Source: Ophioderma brevispina (lineage: Eukaryota; Echinodermata; Ophiuroidea; Amphilepidida; Ophiodermatidae). Taken from it: a DNA stretch of 64,000 bases. The stretch spans positions 32,838 through 96,837 of the forward strand of contig JAMKCH010084931.1 of the NCBI GenBank assembly GCA_023653785.1, in the 5' to 3' direction. Shown one piece after another: positions 50,203-63,010 of this stretch (position 1 is the stretch's first letter; each line of letters opens with the position of its first letter). The notes under the pieces are model-generated. The model did no database searches and was not told the DNA's origin. It was given only the letters and a program-made list of their open reading frames with translations. The position numbers were made by a program, and so were the translations under genes.

Positions 50203-51058
50203 CTTTGTAACACATCTCAAGTATGCAAAAGGTTTGAGTTGATTAATATGTGAAGACTGACAGGGACCCCTGAAACCTAATTCTTAGTGCCACAAATGGT
50301 GCTAAGAGAGGGGGTCCAAGACCAGTTGTACAGGGTCAAATTTCCAAATTGATCCATCGTGCTGAAAAGTATACCATGTTCTTTGTCTAACCACCAGGAT
50401 TCATCAACGGTATAGTTTGTACTATCTCAGATGTAGGTTTAAAGTTATAAAACTAAAAACACAAAAATCAATAAAAGGGCAAATTTCAGTTTTACAGGGG
50501 GTCAAATTTTAGTTGCTCCATTTGGATGAAAAATAGTGCAAATTATTTGTGGAGCTCATAGGATCAAATAAAGGAAGTATTTTGAGTGTCTCAACAGCTT
50601 GCTTAAGAAAGTAGGGAACATGTCAAGCCCCATTGAATGCAAGGCGTTGACTTCTGTGCCCCCTACATCGGTAACAGTATTTTAGACCGTCAAAACTATT
50701 CCCTATTTGAATCCTATGACTCCATCAATATTTGAACCATTTCTTATCAAAATCGAGCAACTTTAAAATTTGACCCCTGTACAACTGCAATTGCCCCTTT
50801 TTATTGATTTTCTGTTTCTAGCCATGACTCTTACACTTACGTTGTTAGGTAGTACAAACTATCCTTTCCTGAATCCTTGTGGTTAGACACATAACATGGT
50901 ATACGTTTCAACATGATTGGATCACTTTAAACATTTGACCCCTGTACAACCTTTGTCTTGACCCCCTCTCCTTAAGTCACCATTTTCGGCACTTACTAAT
51001 CACGTTTCCGGGTTCCTGTCAGCACTCAACCTTTTGTACTTGAGATGTGTTACAAATG
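50203..51058. mobile_element. Large foldback element with about 400-bp arms
   Basis: The left part reads TAACACATCTCAAGTATGCA ... GACAGGGACCCCTGAAACC ... GGTCCAAGACCAGTTGTACAGG. The right part, reverse-complemented, reads TAACACATCTCAAGTACAAA ... CTGACAGGAACCCGGAAACG ... GGTCAAGACAAAGGTTGTACAGG, continuing through ATACCATGTT, TCTAACCAC and AATCAATAAAA. Arms meet near 50620. The arms are clearly homologous but diverged, and no coding content was found. One arm recurs alone at 58055-58320. Confidence 0.8.
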
Positions 51059-51309
51059 TCTGTTAGCTCTCTGGTTATATAGTTTACTGACCCGTTACCA
51101 ATGCACCCGTTTAAGAATCTCAAAATTTTGAAAATTGAGGGCGCTCTTTCCATAAATGTGCCATATTGCTTAAGGCACCAGTAAAACTGATTACTGCTTG
51201 TGACTTTCTACCAGTATAACACCGTCCACTGTGTGTGTTATTATATATAGTATGTTTCATATCACAAAAGTATTTCACTTCTGTAGGTACAACTTTGGGC
51301 AATAAAATT

Positions 51310-51340
51310 TAATAATACTATAATAATAATAATAATAATC
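51310..51340. repeat. (ATA)n microsatellite
   Basis: TAATAATACTATAATAATAATAATAATA-type trinucleotide run. Confidence 0.8.
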
Positions 51341-51544
51341 GTTGTGATAATTTTTCACTTCTAACCCTGGAGATTTACAACTAATTTCAATTTTGATTAT
51401 GCATAACTCCTGTGTTTTGTATTTGATCAGATCTGTACTTTTCTAATATAAAGCAGGTATTGATAATTTTTGTATTAAACTCCCCATGTTGTCAGCACCA
51501 ATCATTGTTACCCCTTGCAATATGAGTTTTGTAACCTTTCTTTG

Positions 51545-53284
51545 ATCACTTCAGATTTCCCCATCGGATTTGGAAAAAGCTAAGGTTACACCTATCTTCA
51601 AAGAGGGTGACAAAAGGGTTAACAACTATAGACCCATTTCTGTTCTCATATTTTATCAAAAATTCTTGAGCATGCTGTACATGATCTCTTTACCATTATC
51701 TTACTCATAATAACATTTTTAATTTTTTAGGTTTTTTCTTTTTTTAATTTTTAATAATTGATACTAATCTTTTAAATGTAACTGATCACATCCTTAATAA
51801 CAGAAATGATAGGAAAGTAACGGGATCTATCTTCTTAGATCCTAAAGAAGGTCTTTTTGATACCGTAATATCATAATCTCTTCTTAGTAAATTAAAAAAG
51901 TAGGTATACATGGTAATGCATTAATTGGTTAAATTCTTATCTAAAGGTGCATCAGCAAGTTGTAATATTATTCTGGGGTTTTACTTTCAGACTTTAAGAT
52001 TATTGATATTGGGATACCTCAAGGATCAATTCTTGGCCTCGTTTGTAATTTCTAATTTTTTGTGAATTTCTTTTACCTGATCAGTTTCATGCAATGTGTT
52101 ATGTCTGCAGATGACACTACCCTTTTATCAGTTCATCTGATCCAATTACCCTACAAAATGATCTTAACACTAATTGACAAAATGTGGGGGGGGGGGGTCC
52201 ATGGTTCAGTCAAATAGAACTTACCTTGACAGAACAAAAAAATTATGGTTGTTTGCAATCAACAGACAACTAAATTTATAAAAATATTTCCGTAATGTAG
52301 AAATTTCTATTGAAAGAGTCATTCATACAAGTATTTTTGGGTGTTATTTTTGATCCGTATTTTATGGTGGAGCAATCGTGCCGATTATGTTTGTTCAAAT
52401 GTTTCCAAGAGAATTGGTGTAATCAGGAGAATAGTATTATCTTCCTCATACTACAGTCAATATGCTTGCCAAAACCTTGGTACTTTCCCTCATTTTGACT
52501 ACTGCATTCTGTGTTGTCCCAATTTAATAATGGGCACTAATGATTCCAGATTTTGCAAAACACACTTGCCCGTGTCCTTTTGTCTGCAACATTCGAACCT
52601 CGGGGGACAAAATGATGAAAGACCTTGGGTGGACTAATCTAGGCCAAATGGCATTATCAGATCTTAATTTGAACTTTTAAATGCCTTAGCATTTTGGCTC
52701 CTAGATTATAATCTCCTCTTGTTTTACTTTTACCATGGCAACACATTCTAAAGTCACTCGTAGTCAGGCTCAGAACATTTTGATCCTTCCATCATGATAA
52801 CAAAGCTCTAAAAGAACATCCAGTACGAGCAGCTGTCCTCTGGAATAATCTACCAAAGGGCACCGATAGATTAGATTCCATGAGTTTTGTTTACTTTAGT
52901 GCCCTAACCACATATATCCTGTTTTATATTTTATTTGTTACGTGTAATAGAAATTTGTTTCTGTGATTGAGATGCATGTGTGGGTGTTATAGGTGTACAT
53001 GCATGCACTGTTTTTGTGTGCATGTGTATATATGTTTGTGTATGTCACTAGTGGTGTGTGTATGCGTGTGTGTTACCTGCTACATCTTCAAAGTGCTACA
53101 GTGGTATTTGTATGGTATTACATAATCTTACATACACATATACATGTATATGTGGTTTGAAGATTATGTATCATAACTTATTTTTCTGTATATTGTATGT
53201 AGTTGTTATCAGGGGTCTTTCTGGGAGACCAATACTTTTTGTATTGAAGGAATTTCCTGATAAATTAACGTAAATAAATAAATA
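51545..53284 (+). mobile_element. 5'-truncated, decayed LINE (reverse transcriptase)
   Basis: Reads across several frames: SDLEKAKVTPIFKEGDKRVN with NYRPISVL (RT block 1-2, 51555-51640), ADDTTLLS (51110+1000 region, near 52108-52130, the catalytic (Y/A)ADD block), VEISIERVIHTS and GVIFDPYFM, then HFDYCILCCPNLIMG, and finally KEHPVRAAVLWNNLPKGTD (52815-52865). This is a CR1/Jockey/L2-type ORF2 with many stops and frameshifts. It ends in GTAAATAAATAAATACA (53269-53284), a short tandem 3' tail typical of such LINEs. GT-rich sequence at 52970-53070 is its 3' UTR. Confidence 0.8.
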
Positions 53285-53354
53285 CATGGATCGCTTTTTA
53301 TTCCGTAAAGCTCATGTAGGATTAAAATCAATCACACCACCCACCAATCATCCT

Positions 53355-53425
53355 TCGCTAGTGTAGTGTATAAGAGCATCGAGTTTTTAATTCAGGTATC
53401 ACAGGTTCGATTCCACATGGCCTTG
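53355..53425 (+). repeat. tRNA-derived sequence
   Basis: TAGTGTAGTGTATAAGAGC resembles an A box/D-arm, GTTTTTAAT a Lys-like anticodon loop, and GGTTCGATTCC (53404-53414) a B box. The arms pair poorly; a retroposed relic. The following 1.6 kb (53426-55070) has no recognisable feature except C/A runs at 54300-54330. Confidence 0.5.
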
Positions 53426-55076
53426 TTGTAAATAAATGTAAATGTCAATATTATTTTCGAGTAAGAGAAACATTACTCACACCATTTACTCCTCCATACT
53501 CTGTACTGCTGTCACACATCGCCACCTATTCCGTTTTCCGCATCGCTATTGGCCGGCTATTCTTAACAGGCACTATGTCTTTTGACTCCCTAGCAGTCAA
53601 GCGCTGTAGGCTCTGCGATTAGCTTGAAACACGGAATGACAAAACGTTTCGCGTACCTTGGATATCTCGAAATCAACGAATCAGTGTCGATCTGATGTTA
53701 GAAATGGTTCCTGACAAAAAAACATTAGCTCACTTGTTTTTGTAATCCTGGCTTGTGGCATGACTTGATAGGCAGCAATCGAGAATTGAGGCCAGCTGAC
53801 AAGGTAAGAAATGCTTGTATGGATCGTATTTTTCACGTTTTTTCGTCTTTTTTCAAAAATAAAACCTATATTATAAACTGGTCACCTACTAGCATTTAGT
53901 TAGGACTATTTTGGTGCGTAAATCGTTACGATAGCCAAGTATTTTGCGCAATCTCCAGTGTACCGTCAATTACCAAAATCCAAATCACGTAGCTGACAAG
54001 CAGTTTTCCCACCCTCAGCATCGGCGTGCGAAAGTAAGTAGTCTGTGTCACAGACTGCAAAAGATAATTATCTAAATAGTACTGCGCGAGAATAACGTTT
54101 CAGTCCGTCATAGCGAATGCAAATAAATGAAACTAAATCTCAAATATCTCCGGAATCTGAAGGGGTTCTATGGAGATTTTTGCATCAGAGGTCCTTTACT
54201 ATGTTTGGGGTTTCAATAGGCCCTATGTATCGTATTGGGTCTGAACCTATAGAACCTAGCGCGAAAATTGAACGCTTGTGTCGGGTACTTCGGTGCCTTC
54301 CCCCCCCCCTGCCCCCCCAAAAAAAAACAACCGTGAAAAGTTGAAGACGCAATCGCTACGGGCCGATCCCCTTTTCCCACGCCTTCGGTATTTTTCAGCT
54401 TGAAACTTTTCAAACGCCTGGTTTCATTTAGCTTCAATTTCATAAACAGATAACGTACTTAACCGGACCGCCGTACTCTCAGCCGATAATAATGTTGTTG
54501 AATAAACTCCGCTAGGGCAGATGAATATTTGCCAAGTTTGCCAAGTTCACCAATGGGCCGCGCTGTGTGTCAAGACGACACGTAAGGTGTGTACTAAGTC
54601 CAGGGTTCCTAATACCGTGTACCTGCTGTATAGGCAACGTAATACGTGTAACATTGAGAAATTTATAACAGGTACCTCTGAAAGAGTCCCAGTTATAACA
54701 GGTTGCTTCTGGGTGAATTGGGTCATACAGTATAAACATACGTGTATAGTGCTCAGTAGGCCTACAATCTTTATATGGCTCCACGAGGATGCAGTGAAGA
54801 TGTGAGAAATTTCATTCCTAAACACCGTGATGGAAATGATTTATAAATCGATTGTACAGTAAACGTACAGACAAAATTTAGTTTTGCACTTGGCCGTTTC
54901 CTTTAAAGTCACTTTCTATTGTTAAAGCGATTTCTTGAATAGATTGAAATGCTTCTTCCCTATTTTCCAACCCAGTGGATATGACCAAAAACTTTTCCCC
55001 ATCTCCTATATCCGCGACTTGAGTATAGTTGGTACACGTATAAGATATGCACAGCGAACATAATTTGTTTACTTAA

Positions 55077-55414
55077 ATGTCCATGGCCCGATCGCTAATA
55101 GCCTGCCTCCCAAGAACCCAGATTTACCGAAGCTGTGTCACATTTGGGCATCAGAAGACAGCTGCTATTTTCTCATTTATCCTGTGAACTCTTATGCTAA
55201 AGGATGTTTTGTTTGGAAGATTATAAGCGAAATGTGCCCTATTTTGGTCGACCACTATTCATTTTACACAGTCTCTATGGTGCTTACACATCACTTTTTT
55301 AGCTCTCACATGAAAACGATTGAAATATCGTGTGAACTTTACAGATGGGGTGTTGGTGTGAAGGCCATTCCTGTCACTATGAAAATTCGTACATTAAATC
55401 GGGCCATGCCCCCT
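55077..55414. mobile_element. TTAA-flanked miniature element, tandem copy 1
   Basis: Flanked by TTAA (55073-55076 and 55415-55418). Starts ATGTCCATGGCCCGATCGC and ends GGGCCATGCCCCCT, giving CATGGCCCGAT inverted ends. About 340 bp, no coding signal. Direct-repeat homologue of 55957-56282. TTAA duplication suggests a Kolobok- or piggyBac-mobilised element. Confidence 0.7.
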
Positions 55415-55956
55415 TTAAAGCCTCATAACGACAAAACCCAATAAACCAAAATATCAATAGCGACACGTTGTTTAACCAAGAACTCATCTCATTCCCTTGC
55501 ACATTTCAGTAACTTTGTCCTTCACCAATCGATTTGAAAAAACACCGATGGTTTTTTTTGGGTATGATATATGATCTCATACCCAAATCCACAGGTCAGT
55601 CAATTTCAGTGTATGAACAAGTACAACCCCCTGAACTGCGTCCTTGGTAGATGAGCTTAATTGTAAATCAAGTGACTAGCTTACCATAATGTGTGAATTC
55701 AGGAGTGAAACTGCACTGCGGATAATTAATAATTGTTTGTTTTTGTGGTTTTCTAAAAATTTAGTTTTACATATATCTCTATGGAGAATGGCCATGATTA
55801 CCCTTTAGTCTATCCTTGCTCTACATAACGTTCTGGGTTGTTTGTTCTCATCGTATCTGTCCTGCCTCATAAGTATTCTAGTAATTTATGTGTGTTCACA
55901 TTACAACAAATCATTTTAAAAAAAAATTCTTATATGTCGGGATCAAACATTCTTAA

Positions 55957-56282
55957 AGGTCCTGGTCCGATCGCTAATAGCCTCCGCCCTAGGGACCACA
56001 GATTTACGGAAGTGATAACATTGGTGCAGAAGAAAGATACTATTTTTTCCATTACCCTGGGAAATTTATGTTAAGGGTTAAAGGATGTTTGGTTGGAGTT
56101 AAGACGAAGATGCGAAGATAGCCCCCGCCCCATTTTGGTCGCGTTTTTATCCGTTTTTAGCTCTAACTCAAAACGGGTTTGCTGAAATATCGGCGGAAAA
56201 CTTTACCGATGGGGGTTTTGGGGTGAAGGACACTCTATCAAGTATGAACAATTTCAGTAGACTTAATCGGGTCATTTCCCCT
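55957..56282. mobile_element. TTAA-flanked miniature element, tandem copy 2
   Basis: Flanked by TTAA (55953-55956 and 56283-56286). Starts AGGTCCTGGTCCGATCGC and ends GGGTCATTTCCCCT. Shares with copy 1 TCGCTAATAGCCT, AGATTTAC(C/G)GAAG, AAAGGATGTTT, CATTTTGGTCG-like and GAAATATCG blocks in the same order and orientation. Confidence 0.7.
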
Positions 56283-56366
56283 TTAAAAGTCCTCGGGGTT
56301 TATTTTCATTGTCTATCACCATTCAGATAATCAATATTGTAAGCTACCTATGGTGATATTATATTA

Positions 56367-57452
56367 CAGGGTGAGGGTGAGTCAAACGTGTTACACTCGT
56401 TTTGTTGCAATTTTTCACTACCGCAGTGAAAAATTACGAAGGATATTGGTATCACATATACAATAAGATTATGTACCCTACTAGAGAAATTTGAATTTTG
56501 ATTTGAACTTTGCATTGAGAGATTATGTTAACTCAAAGATAGGTACCCATTTTCCACTCTGTCCACGGAAACACTGTGGGGGACTATGGCCAAAGAGGAC
56601 TTTGGATGAGTCTAAACAAGTACATTCATGGCATTCTTTGCTTGGCTTGATACCTTTGTGACAAACTTTCAAATATCAAGAAAAATGGTCAAACTATTTC
56701 ATTAAAGTATGAAACAATAACAAATTTATATAATCTTAACCCAAACTTTGAAGCATTATTTCAATGAATGTTCGAAATTGTTCTCATATCTTTTAGCGGA
56801 AATTAAATACAAATATAAGGCCAATCCAGGAAATACACGGTTGACCCCCACGTGTTCACCGACGCCTTCATAATCTGATGGGGGCGACTGGGGAATCAAT
56901 ATGTGAACATTACACACATTCAACCACCATCTTCCCTTTTCCCTTTGTCATCTCAATCCTTTCCTTTCCCTTTCCTCGTCGTTCTTTAGTCCTTTTCTGC
57001 TTGTCCTTTTCCCACTTTGCTAAACCGTAGCTTAAGCTTACTCCCTGGCCAGACCACGGTGGAGGGGACATGCAGCCCCTTCCCCCTGCCTGATACTCTA
57101 CTGTTATTGACTGTTTGTTAATGAATTTTATCAACAACAGTTGATACGGATAGGCTATGGTTACTTCAGAAAACAAAAGGTTATTAAGCATTTAGATGCT
57201 TTAGATGACATAACTCAATGGCTTTGCAGTTGTGGACGTGAAGAATTGTAAATCCGTGGTCAATATGTTTTTGGTTGCTTTCCGTTAAGTTACCATATCT
57301 ACACTATGCGAAAGTAAAACTGTTTGATTTTTTTTACCATGACAGTGGATATAATAAGCTATTGTTGCATGTAAAAAAGTCACTTTTCTAAACTTGTTAA
57401 ACATTTTTAATATTTTTCTGAAATCGATTGGTAATCTTTTTGACTCACCCTG
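56367..57452. mobile_element. Tc1/mariner-like element (1.09 kb), non-autonomous
   Basis: TA duplications at 56365-56366 and 57453-57454 border CAGGGTGAGGGTGAGTCAAA at the left and TTTTTGACTCACCCTG at the right. The left end has one extra GTGAGG unit. No DDE transposase reading was found inside. The minus-strand open frame at 56910-57191 is Lys/Arg-rich low complexity. Confidence 0.75.
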
Positions 57453-57454
57453 TA

Positions 57455-58054
57455 TATTTTATAACTCATAAACTATTTCTGTCATTTGATCGTTGGATAT
57501 ACTATCTCACATGTCATAAAATACTTAGGACAAGTACCCAAATTTCATAGGAGGGAAAGGCGTTTTTTTGGGACTTTTTTCCTTCTTCATTGGTATCGTT
57601 GCATCGTTCATGCGTCAGCCGGTCTTGGATCTGACCCGATCAGCGACCCGACCTTGATCACTGCATCGATCAGCCTTCTGCTGTGATATTTGCGTTGTTT
57701 ACCTTTCACCGCTGGACAATTCAGTTGAGTTTTTGCCTCAAATGGGTAGAATTTTGGGTTTCAGCCTACTTGGTTATAGTTGTTGAAGAAGCATGCACTG
57801 TATCAATGTGGGAGAGCACCGCTATCATGGACTGGATTGAGCCTGGAAATTTGTTTTTTATCAAATTGATAATCAATTATAAAATGTCAGAATATTTTTT
57901 GTATGTTATATGTAACAAAAATATGACTGTTCTATATTTCTGAAATGGTGCAAAATATTCCCTGGTAGCCTGTAGTCCGCGGGCCTACCACGTTGTATTT
58001 ACTTTAAATTGCCCCCACCTGTGTACAACTGACAATGACTAGTTTATGAATTTT
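57455..58054. other. Intergenic sequence with no supported gene
   Basis: The open frames at 57486-57943 show no domain. A GATCTGACCCGATCAGCGACCC-like short repeat lies at 57629-57652. Confidence 0.4.
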
Positions 58055-58320
58055 TTCTTTTAAGCCGACAACTCCAAAACGTTAGGTTACCAGGTAGTAC
58101 AAAAACTATACCTTTTTGGAATCATTATGGTTAGACAAATAACCTGGTTAGTTTTCAACATGATTGATCAATTAAAAATGTGACCCTGTGATTCTTGTCT
58201 CGGAACCATTAAGGCACCATTTGCGCACTTAAGAATCAGGTTTTCAGGGTCCCCTCTCAGGCTGTCTACATATCAAATCACTCAAACTTTCGACTCCAGA
58301 TGTAACATTCTTTCTGACCC
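58055..58320. repeat. Solo arm related to the foldback element at 50203-51058
   Basis: Blocks CAGGTAGTACAAAAACTATACC, TGGTTAGACAAATAACCTGG, CAACATGATTG, TTAAGGCACCATT and GGTTTTCAGGGTCCCC match the right arm of the foldback in the same order, with many differences. Only one arm is present. Confidence 0.6.
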
Positions 58321-58758
58321 TGTGCTTATTCTCGAGAAAGTCTCCACGAGCCTGCCACGGAGGGTCAAAAAACTTGAGGGTGAACAAACTGCGGGGCAGA
58401 CGTACTATGACCGTGGGAACGTATACTAAACGAAATTGATTGCACTTTATCTAAGAGGGAACTGAATCACATATAGAGGAACACCTAAACTAATGCTGAA
58501 ACATAACCAGGGGCCTCAATTCTGCCACCCATCCTACCTAGAAGTAAACAAAGTAGAACCAGTTCAGATCGAATTAGACCATCGCATTATACGATACGGG
58601 TTTTTTTCTGGTGATTCACCGCTTAAGACCTCCTAGAACAGGTCTTCATTAGGAAACATAATGTGTCGGGTGTTATAGGCTCCTAATTCTCAAAATTCTT
58701 TCCAGGGCCACAGTGAGCCAGTTTCTAAGATTGTTAAAAATTAATAACATCGCTACCG

Positions 58759-59014
58759 TTGAGAGTTTGGCCAAAAATGTGGTACTATGGGGTTTTTTGT
58801 GATGCTGAATCATAATCTGGCTGCTATTATGCTGTAAGATTAACCGTTTTATCCATACAGGTGTCCCAAAAAAAACCTTCGATATCGGGGCAAGCAGTTG
58901 AGAGTTTGGTAATAAAATTTGGTTACTAGGGTTTTTTTGTATGCTGAAGCTAATTTGGCTGCTATTATGCTGTCATATTAACCGTTGATCTCTACAGGGT
59001 GCCCAAAAATAACC
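58759..59014 (+). repeat. Two-copy tandem repeat, about 139-bp period
   Basis: TTGAGAGTTTGG begins at 58759 and 58898. Both copies continue with GGTTTTTT, GATGCTGAA/TATGCTGAA, GGCTGCTATTATGCTGT, ATTAACCGTT and CAGG.TG.CCCAAAAA. No wider array. Confidence 0.8.
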
Positions 59015-60440
59015 AACCACAAAGCGCCCTATTTTGAGACCCTTAATTTAATATGTAAAATATGTTTAAATACATATTTATAAGCAGTTCATTAGCTTTA
59101 AAAACCCGAAAACAGCTTTCATATCGGGTGTAAAATGGTTGAAATGAAGCCGTTTTAAGACAAGAACCGAAAAATGATATTCTATCGGGCACTACTTGCA
59201 GATGGTAAAGGACCACGACTCGCAATTAAAATCATTAACAGTTTATAAATAAACATTTCTCTTGATAAAATAGTTTGATACTTTAATATCAAATTATTCA
59301 AAATATCTCTAGATAATGCTATTAAGTCATAAAATAATAGTCAAATCTTTCCATAGTTTGGATTGATATAAATTGAACATATCGGTGCGGATCACTGCAC
59401 GCAACGAATGTAATTGCAACCAAATATTCATATTGTTATGTGTAAACGTCTATAAAATTGGGTAATTTAACCACTCGACATCTGATACTGGAAGGAAGAA
59501 TTAAAAAGTCTTTTGTGCCTTGAAAACAATGAATAGTCCATATAGTCTCAGAAGAATGAGAGACTGAAGTTCTGTTCAACCTGTTTACATTCTCTCCTTC
59601 CTCATTACCACCTCCAATGAATGCATAACAAAACGGGACACCAACGGATTTTCTATCTTGCGGAAAATGGTGAATATTTCCGGATTGGCAAATGCTATCA
59701 CGATTGAAACCAAAAAAAAATTGATTCCAAAACAGACCTTTGTGGAGAACTGTTATTAAGACCCTGTATTTGAAAAAAAAATAATATAATGACAATAAGC
59801 CTTATGCAGCATGTATTTGAAAATATATAAAATAATGATATTAATTATAATAAGCCTTATGGGCAACACTGGCATAGGCCCATATGTGCAGCCACCACAG
59901 CGCCACAAGCAGATTTTTTTCATGAGGGGCGTTAGAAACGACCTCTAGATCCCTGGGAGCGGTGGTGGCAGCAAAATGTTGTTGTATCATTCACATTACA
60001 TATAGGAGATGAACTTTAGTAGTGGTTAGAAGGTGGGCAATTTAGGCAAAAAAAGTACTAGTCACTTTTTATAACCGAAGTGCGAATAGTGATCAATTAG
60101 ATCTTGATATATATGCCTTCCAATTCCCAGAAAAGGATACTGAAATAGTTCAGAGACATGTTGTATGGATTAAAAAGGACATTCTACGTATATAAAAAGA
60201 CAAGAGAGTTTCCAGAGTCATCTACTAAGGCTGTGATTGCTAACAACAACTGAAATCTGTCAATTTTTACGCCTTTTTTTTGAAAAAAGTACTGAATAAA
60301 ATTTTACTTTGGTTTCGTTGGACTTTCAGTTATGGGTTTGGGGTACCCCGGGTCCATTAGAGTCAAAACAATTTACGATTTACTAATGTCTGGAGTTAAC
60401 ATGGTGATGAAAACATAACATGGACATTTGAAGGGGTCGA
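59015..60440. other. Intergenic sequence with no supported gene
   Basis: The minus-strand open frame at 59436-59795 has a long run but no domain, start context or exon border I can trust. Nothing else recognised. Confidence 0.4.
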
Positions 60441-60448
60441 TTTGAATA

Positions 60449-61011
60449 TTGACACCCCTGGGCCACTGTGCTGCAGGGGTCAATGATAACCTCCTGGATG
60501 GCGTCAAGCCTCGTGCTCTCTTAGGTCACACAGAGACATCCTCGGCAAACCAGAAGTACATCAACGAAGCATGCGACATTCTCAACAACTTGATAAATAT
60601 ACCTCTAGATTTGTCCCACACAGAGTTTCTCTAAACAGATACAGCACCACCTTAGATAATATGCACACCCGTGGGCAACTATCTGATAAAGCTCATCATT
60701 CCCGTTCCAAAGATTGTAAAAGCTGCAGGTTCTACACCCTCCCAGAGATCACGATAGAAACACATCTCCCTCTTGTTGACCATTCACTAACCTCTTATGT
60801 TCCAAGGCTACTTCCTACATTCATGACCTCCGACTTTCTCAGGAAACTTGAAGCTATCAAGGACCAGGTTTCCAGCATGCTTCATGGGCTTTCACCTCTC
60901 TCGACACAGCATTTCCCCCGAGGAGATCGCAGTGAGCTTTGGCCAGAGCGGCCCATGATGATCTGGCATATGATGAACCATGTATTAACCAGAATAATTC
61001 ATTTCCTTTGA
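60449..61011 (+). pseudogene. Two overlapping frames of an unrecognised coding relic
   Basis: One frame (60449-60634) contains LLDGVKPRALLGHTETSSAN and a second (60571-61011) continues with RSKDCKSCRFYTLPEITIE and PRGDRSELWPERPMMIWHMM. Length (146 codons open) and composition look more coding-like than nearby frames. The frame switch suggests a broken transposon ORF or a single-exon gene. I do not recognise the family. Confidence 0.3.
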
Positions 61012-62275
61012 ATGATAAGTTCAGGCCGCGAGTGGTATATTAAAATTGGTCTACATTTGAGGGTCTAAAATGTGGGGGCAGAAGACAGAGTGTGCATGAA
61101 ATGGGGGTAGGTATTGCCTTTGCATTGTGAGTGGTTAATTGACTTTGTCAACGGTTTTGGTGGATGGGCGCAGTATTGGGGCTTGTAAATTGAATATATT
61201 ATGTGTTGAAGTCTGTCGAGGGCCAAAGACTTTTTCTTTGCTTGCGGTATTTGGTGGAAGGAAAAAAAATGTGGATTTCTGAAGATGAATTTGAGGCAAG
61301 TATTTAAAAAAAATGAACAGTACATCTGCAAACCTATCATTGTGGAAATTCCATGTTCTAAATGGGAGGTGGTATCATATTGAGGAAATGTATAATGAGT
61401 GTGCTTGGAGAGAGGGAGAGAGGTGGTGGTGGTGAATAAAATGTAAAAAATTGGAAATCTGAAGGCATCTGGGGATGACTTATAACAGAGAACATGTAGA
61501 TTGTGTTACTGAGAAAGGATATAAGTAGTTGTTGTTTGTATTCGGACCGAATGTTACTTTTTGCGAGCTGGTCTCCACTTGCATTGAAGGACCTGAATCT
61601 AGACTAATGTGGAAGAAGCAAGGAAACCAAATCCAATATTCCCAGAAGAAATTGTGTCAAATTAACCTTAATAATGCGGTAAAATAGTGTTCTGTATACC
61701 ATCACGAACTGTACATGCGGTCTTAAAATCCTCTCTATGTGTTATTGGATTATGGTGAAATCGATTAAATAATCTAATCTCATAGCTTATCACCTATTTT
61801 GTCCTCACTGGCTATTATGTCCAAATATCCCATAAACATTGTGTCAAAATTATCCCAAATAAGACAGTAGGCCAGGTCCTATATGCTATTGTGAGGATAT
61901 AGTGAGTCCATGCATCATTATCCTTTTATCACTGTTTATTGTTAAGTTTATGGCCACTTAAAGTGCTCCAAGGAGCTTCCCTGCTATATATCGGCCTACT
62001 GTTTATTGTCCTATCTTTATATTGTTTACTTTTTGGTAACTAATAGATAAAATTTAAATAATTTTGCTTTTGTTGTGGACAGAGTTAGTTATAATCCGAA
62101 AAATGTTGCAAATGAGAAAAAAACAGCCCAATTTGATATCTTCAACATGACATGCCATCAATAGAGTTTATATTTTTAGGTATTTAGATGGCCATGTACA
62201 TTGAAATGTGGAGCTGTATAAGGAATTTTAAAATAGAAAGAATATATCAGAGAGAATGAGAGTGAGAGGATGAGA

Positions 62276-62530
62276 CCCGGGGGAGGGGCACTCAACATAG
62301 TCTGGGTAGGGATGTGTGGCCCGACTTTCGAACTTAGGGGCTTGGGAACTGATTTTGTCCTTTAAATTAGGGCCTTAGAAACTAGATTGGGAGGAAATTA
62401 GCAAGCTTTGGAACTAAAATTCGGCTCAAATTTAGCTTAAGAGGCATTAATATTTTCCCAAAAGGAGACCTCAAGAACTGAATTATGCGGTCAAAGCTCT
62501 ATGGGGTGGCAACCTGCCCCCTGCCCCTTA
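62276..62530. mobile_element. End of a CCCGGGGGAGGGGCACTC-type DNA element
   Basis: ACCCGGGGGAGGGGCACTCA followed by GGTAGGGATGTGTGGCCCGAC is a phrase shared by abundant non-autonomous elements of marine invertebrates. Repeated TTAGGGxCTTxGGAACT-like phrases follow. No clear right end was seen. From 61012 to 62275 nothing is recognised apart from a GAGAGAGG run at 61409. Confidence 0.45.
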
Positions 62531-63010
62531 TGCTACTGCCTGGGATAGTTAGAGAGAGGCCCTAGGTAGGTGAAAACGTCTACTAATAAGGTTCCGTACG
62601 GAATCTAACAACCCTAACCTTGATACCCCCGCCACAACTCTCGAAATCCGAGAACCGCACAATTATAGTTACTTGCAGGTACATGGGACGGCGATGGGCT
62701 CGAGGATGGCGCCCTAGTTGGCTTGCCTTTTCATGTCCAGCCTTGAAGAGCAGATGCGTGCTGCATCACCGTGTCATCCTTGGGTTTGGTGGAGGTACAT
62801 CGAATGATGTATTTTTCATCTGGATCAGTGAAGCCTCATCACATTTACTAACCATATCAATCCTTCCACAGAACTATTAAATTCACTTCTGAATATTCTC
62901 AACAACAGGCACATTTCCTGGATGTCACCATCAAGAAAGCCGAAGGAACACTCTCCACCGATACTAAGACCACTGACACTCATCAGTATCGCCATTCCTC
63001 CGGTTGCAAC

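Noticed and set aside
59436..59795. 119-codon minus-strand frame as a gene
   Set aside because: No domain, AT-rich chance length, no supporting splice sites.
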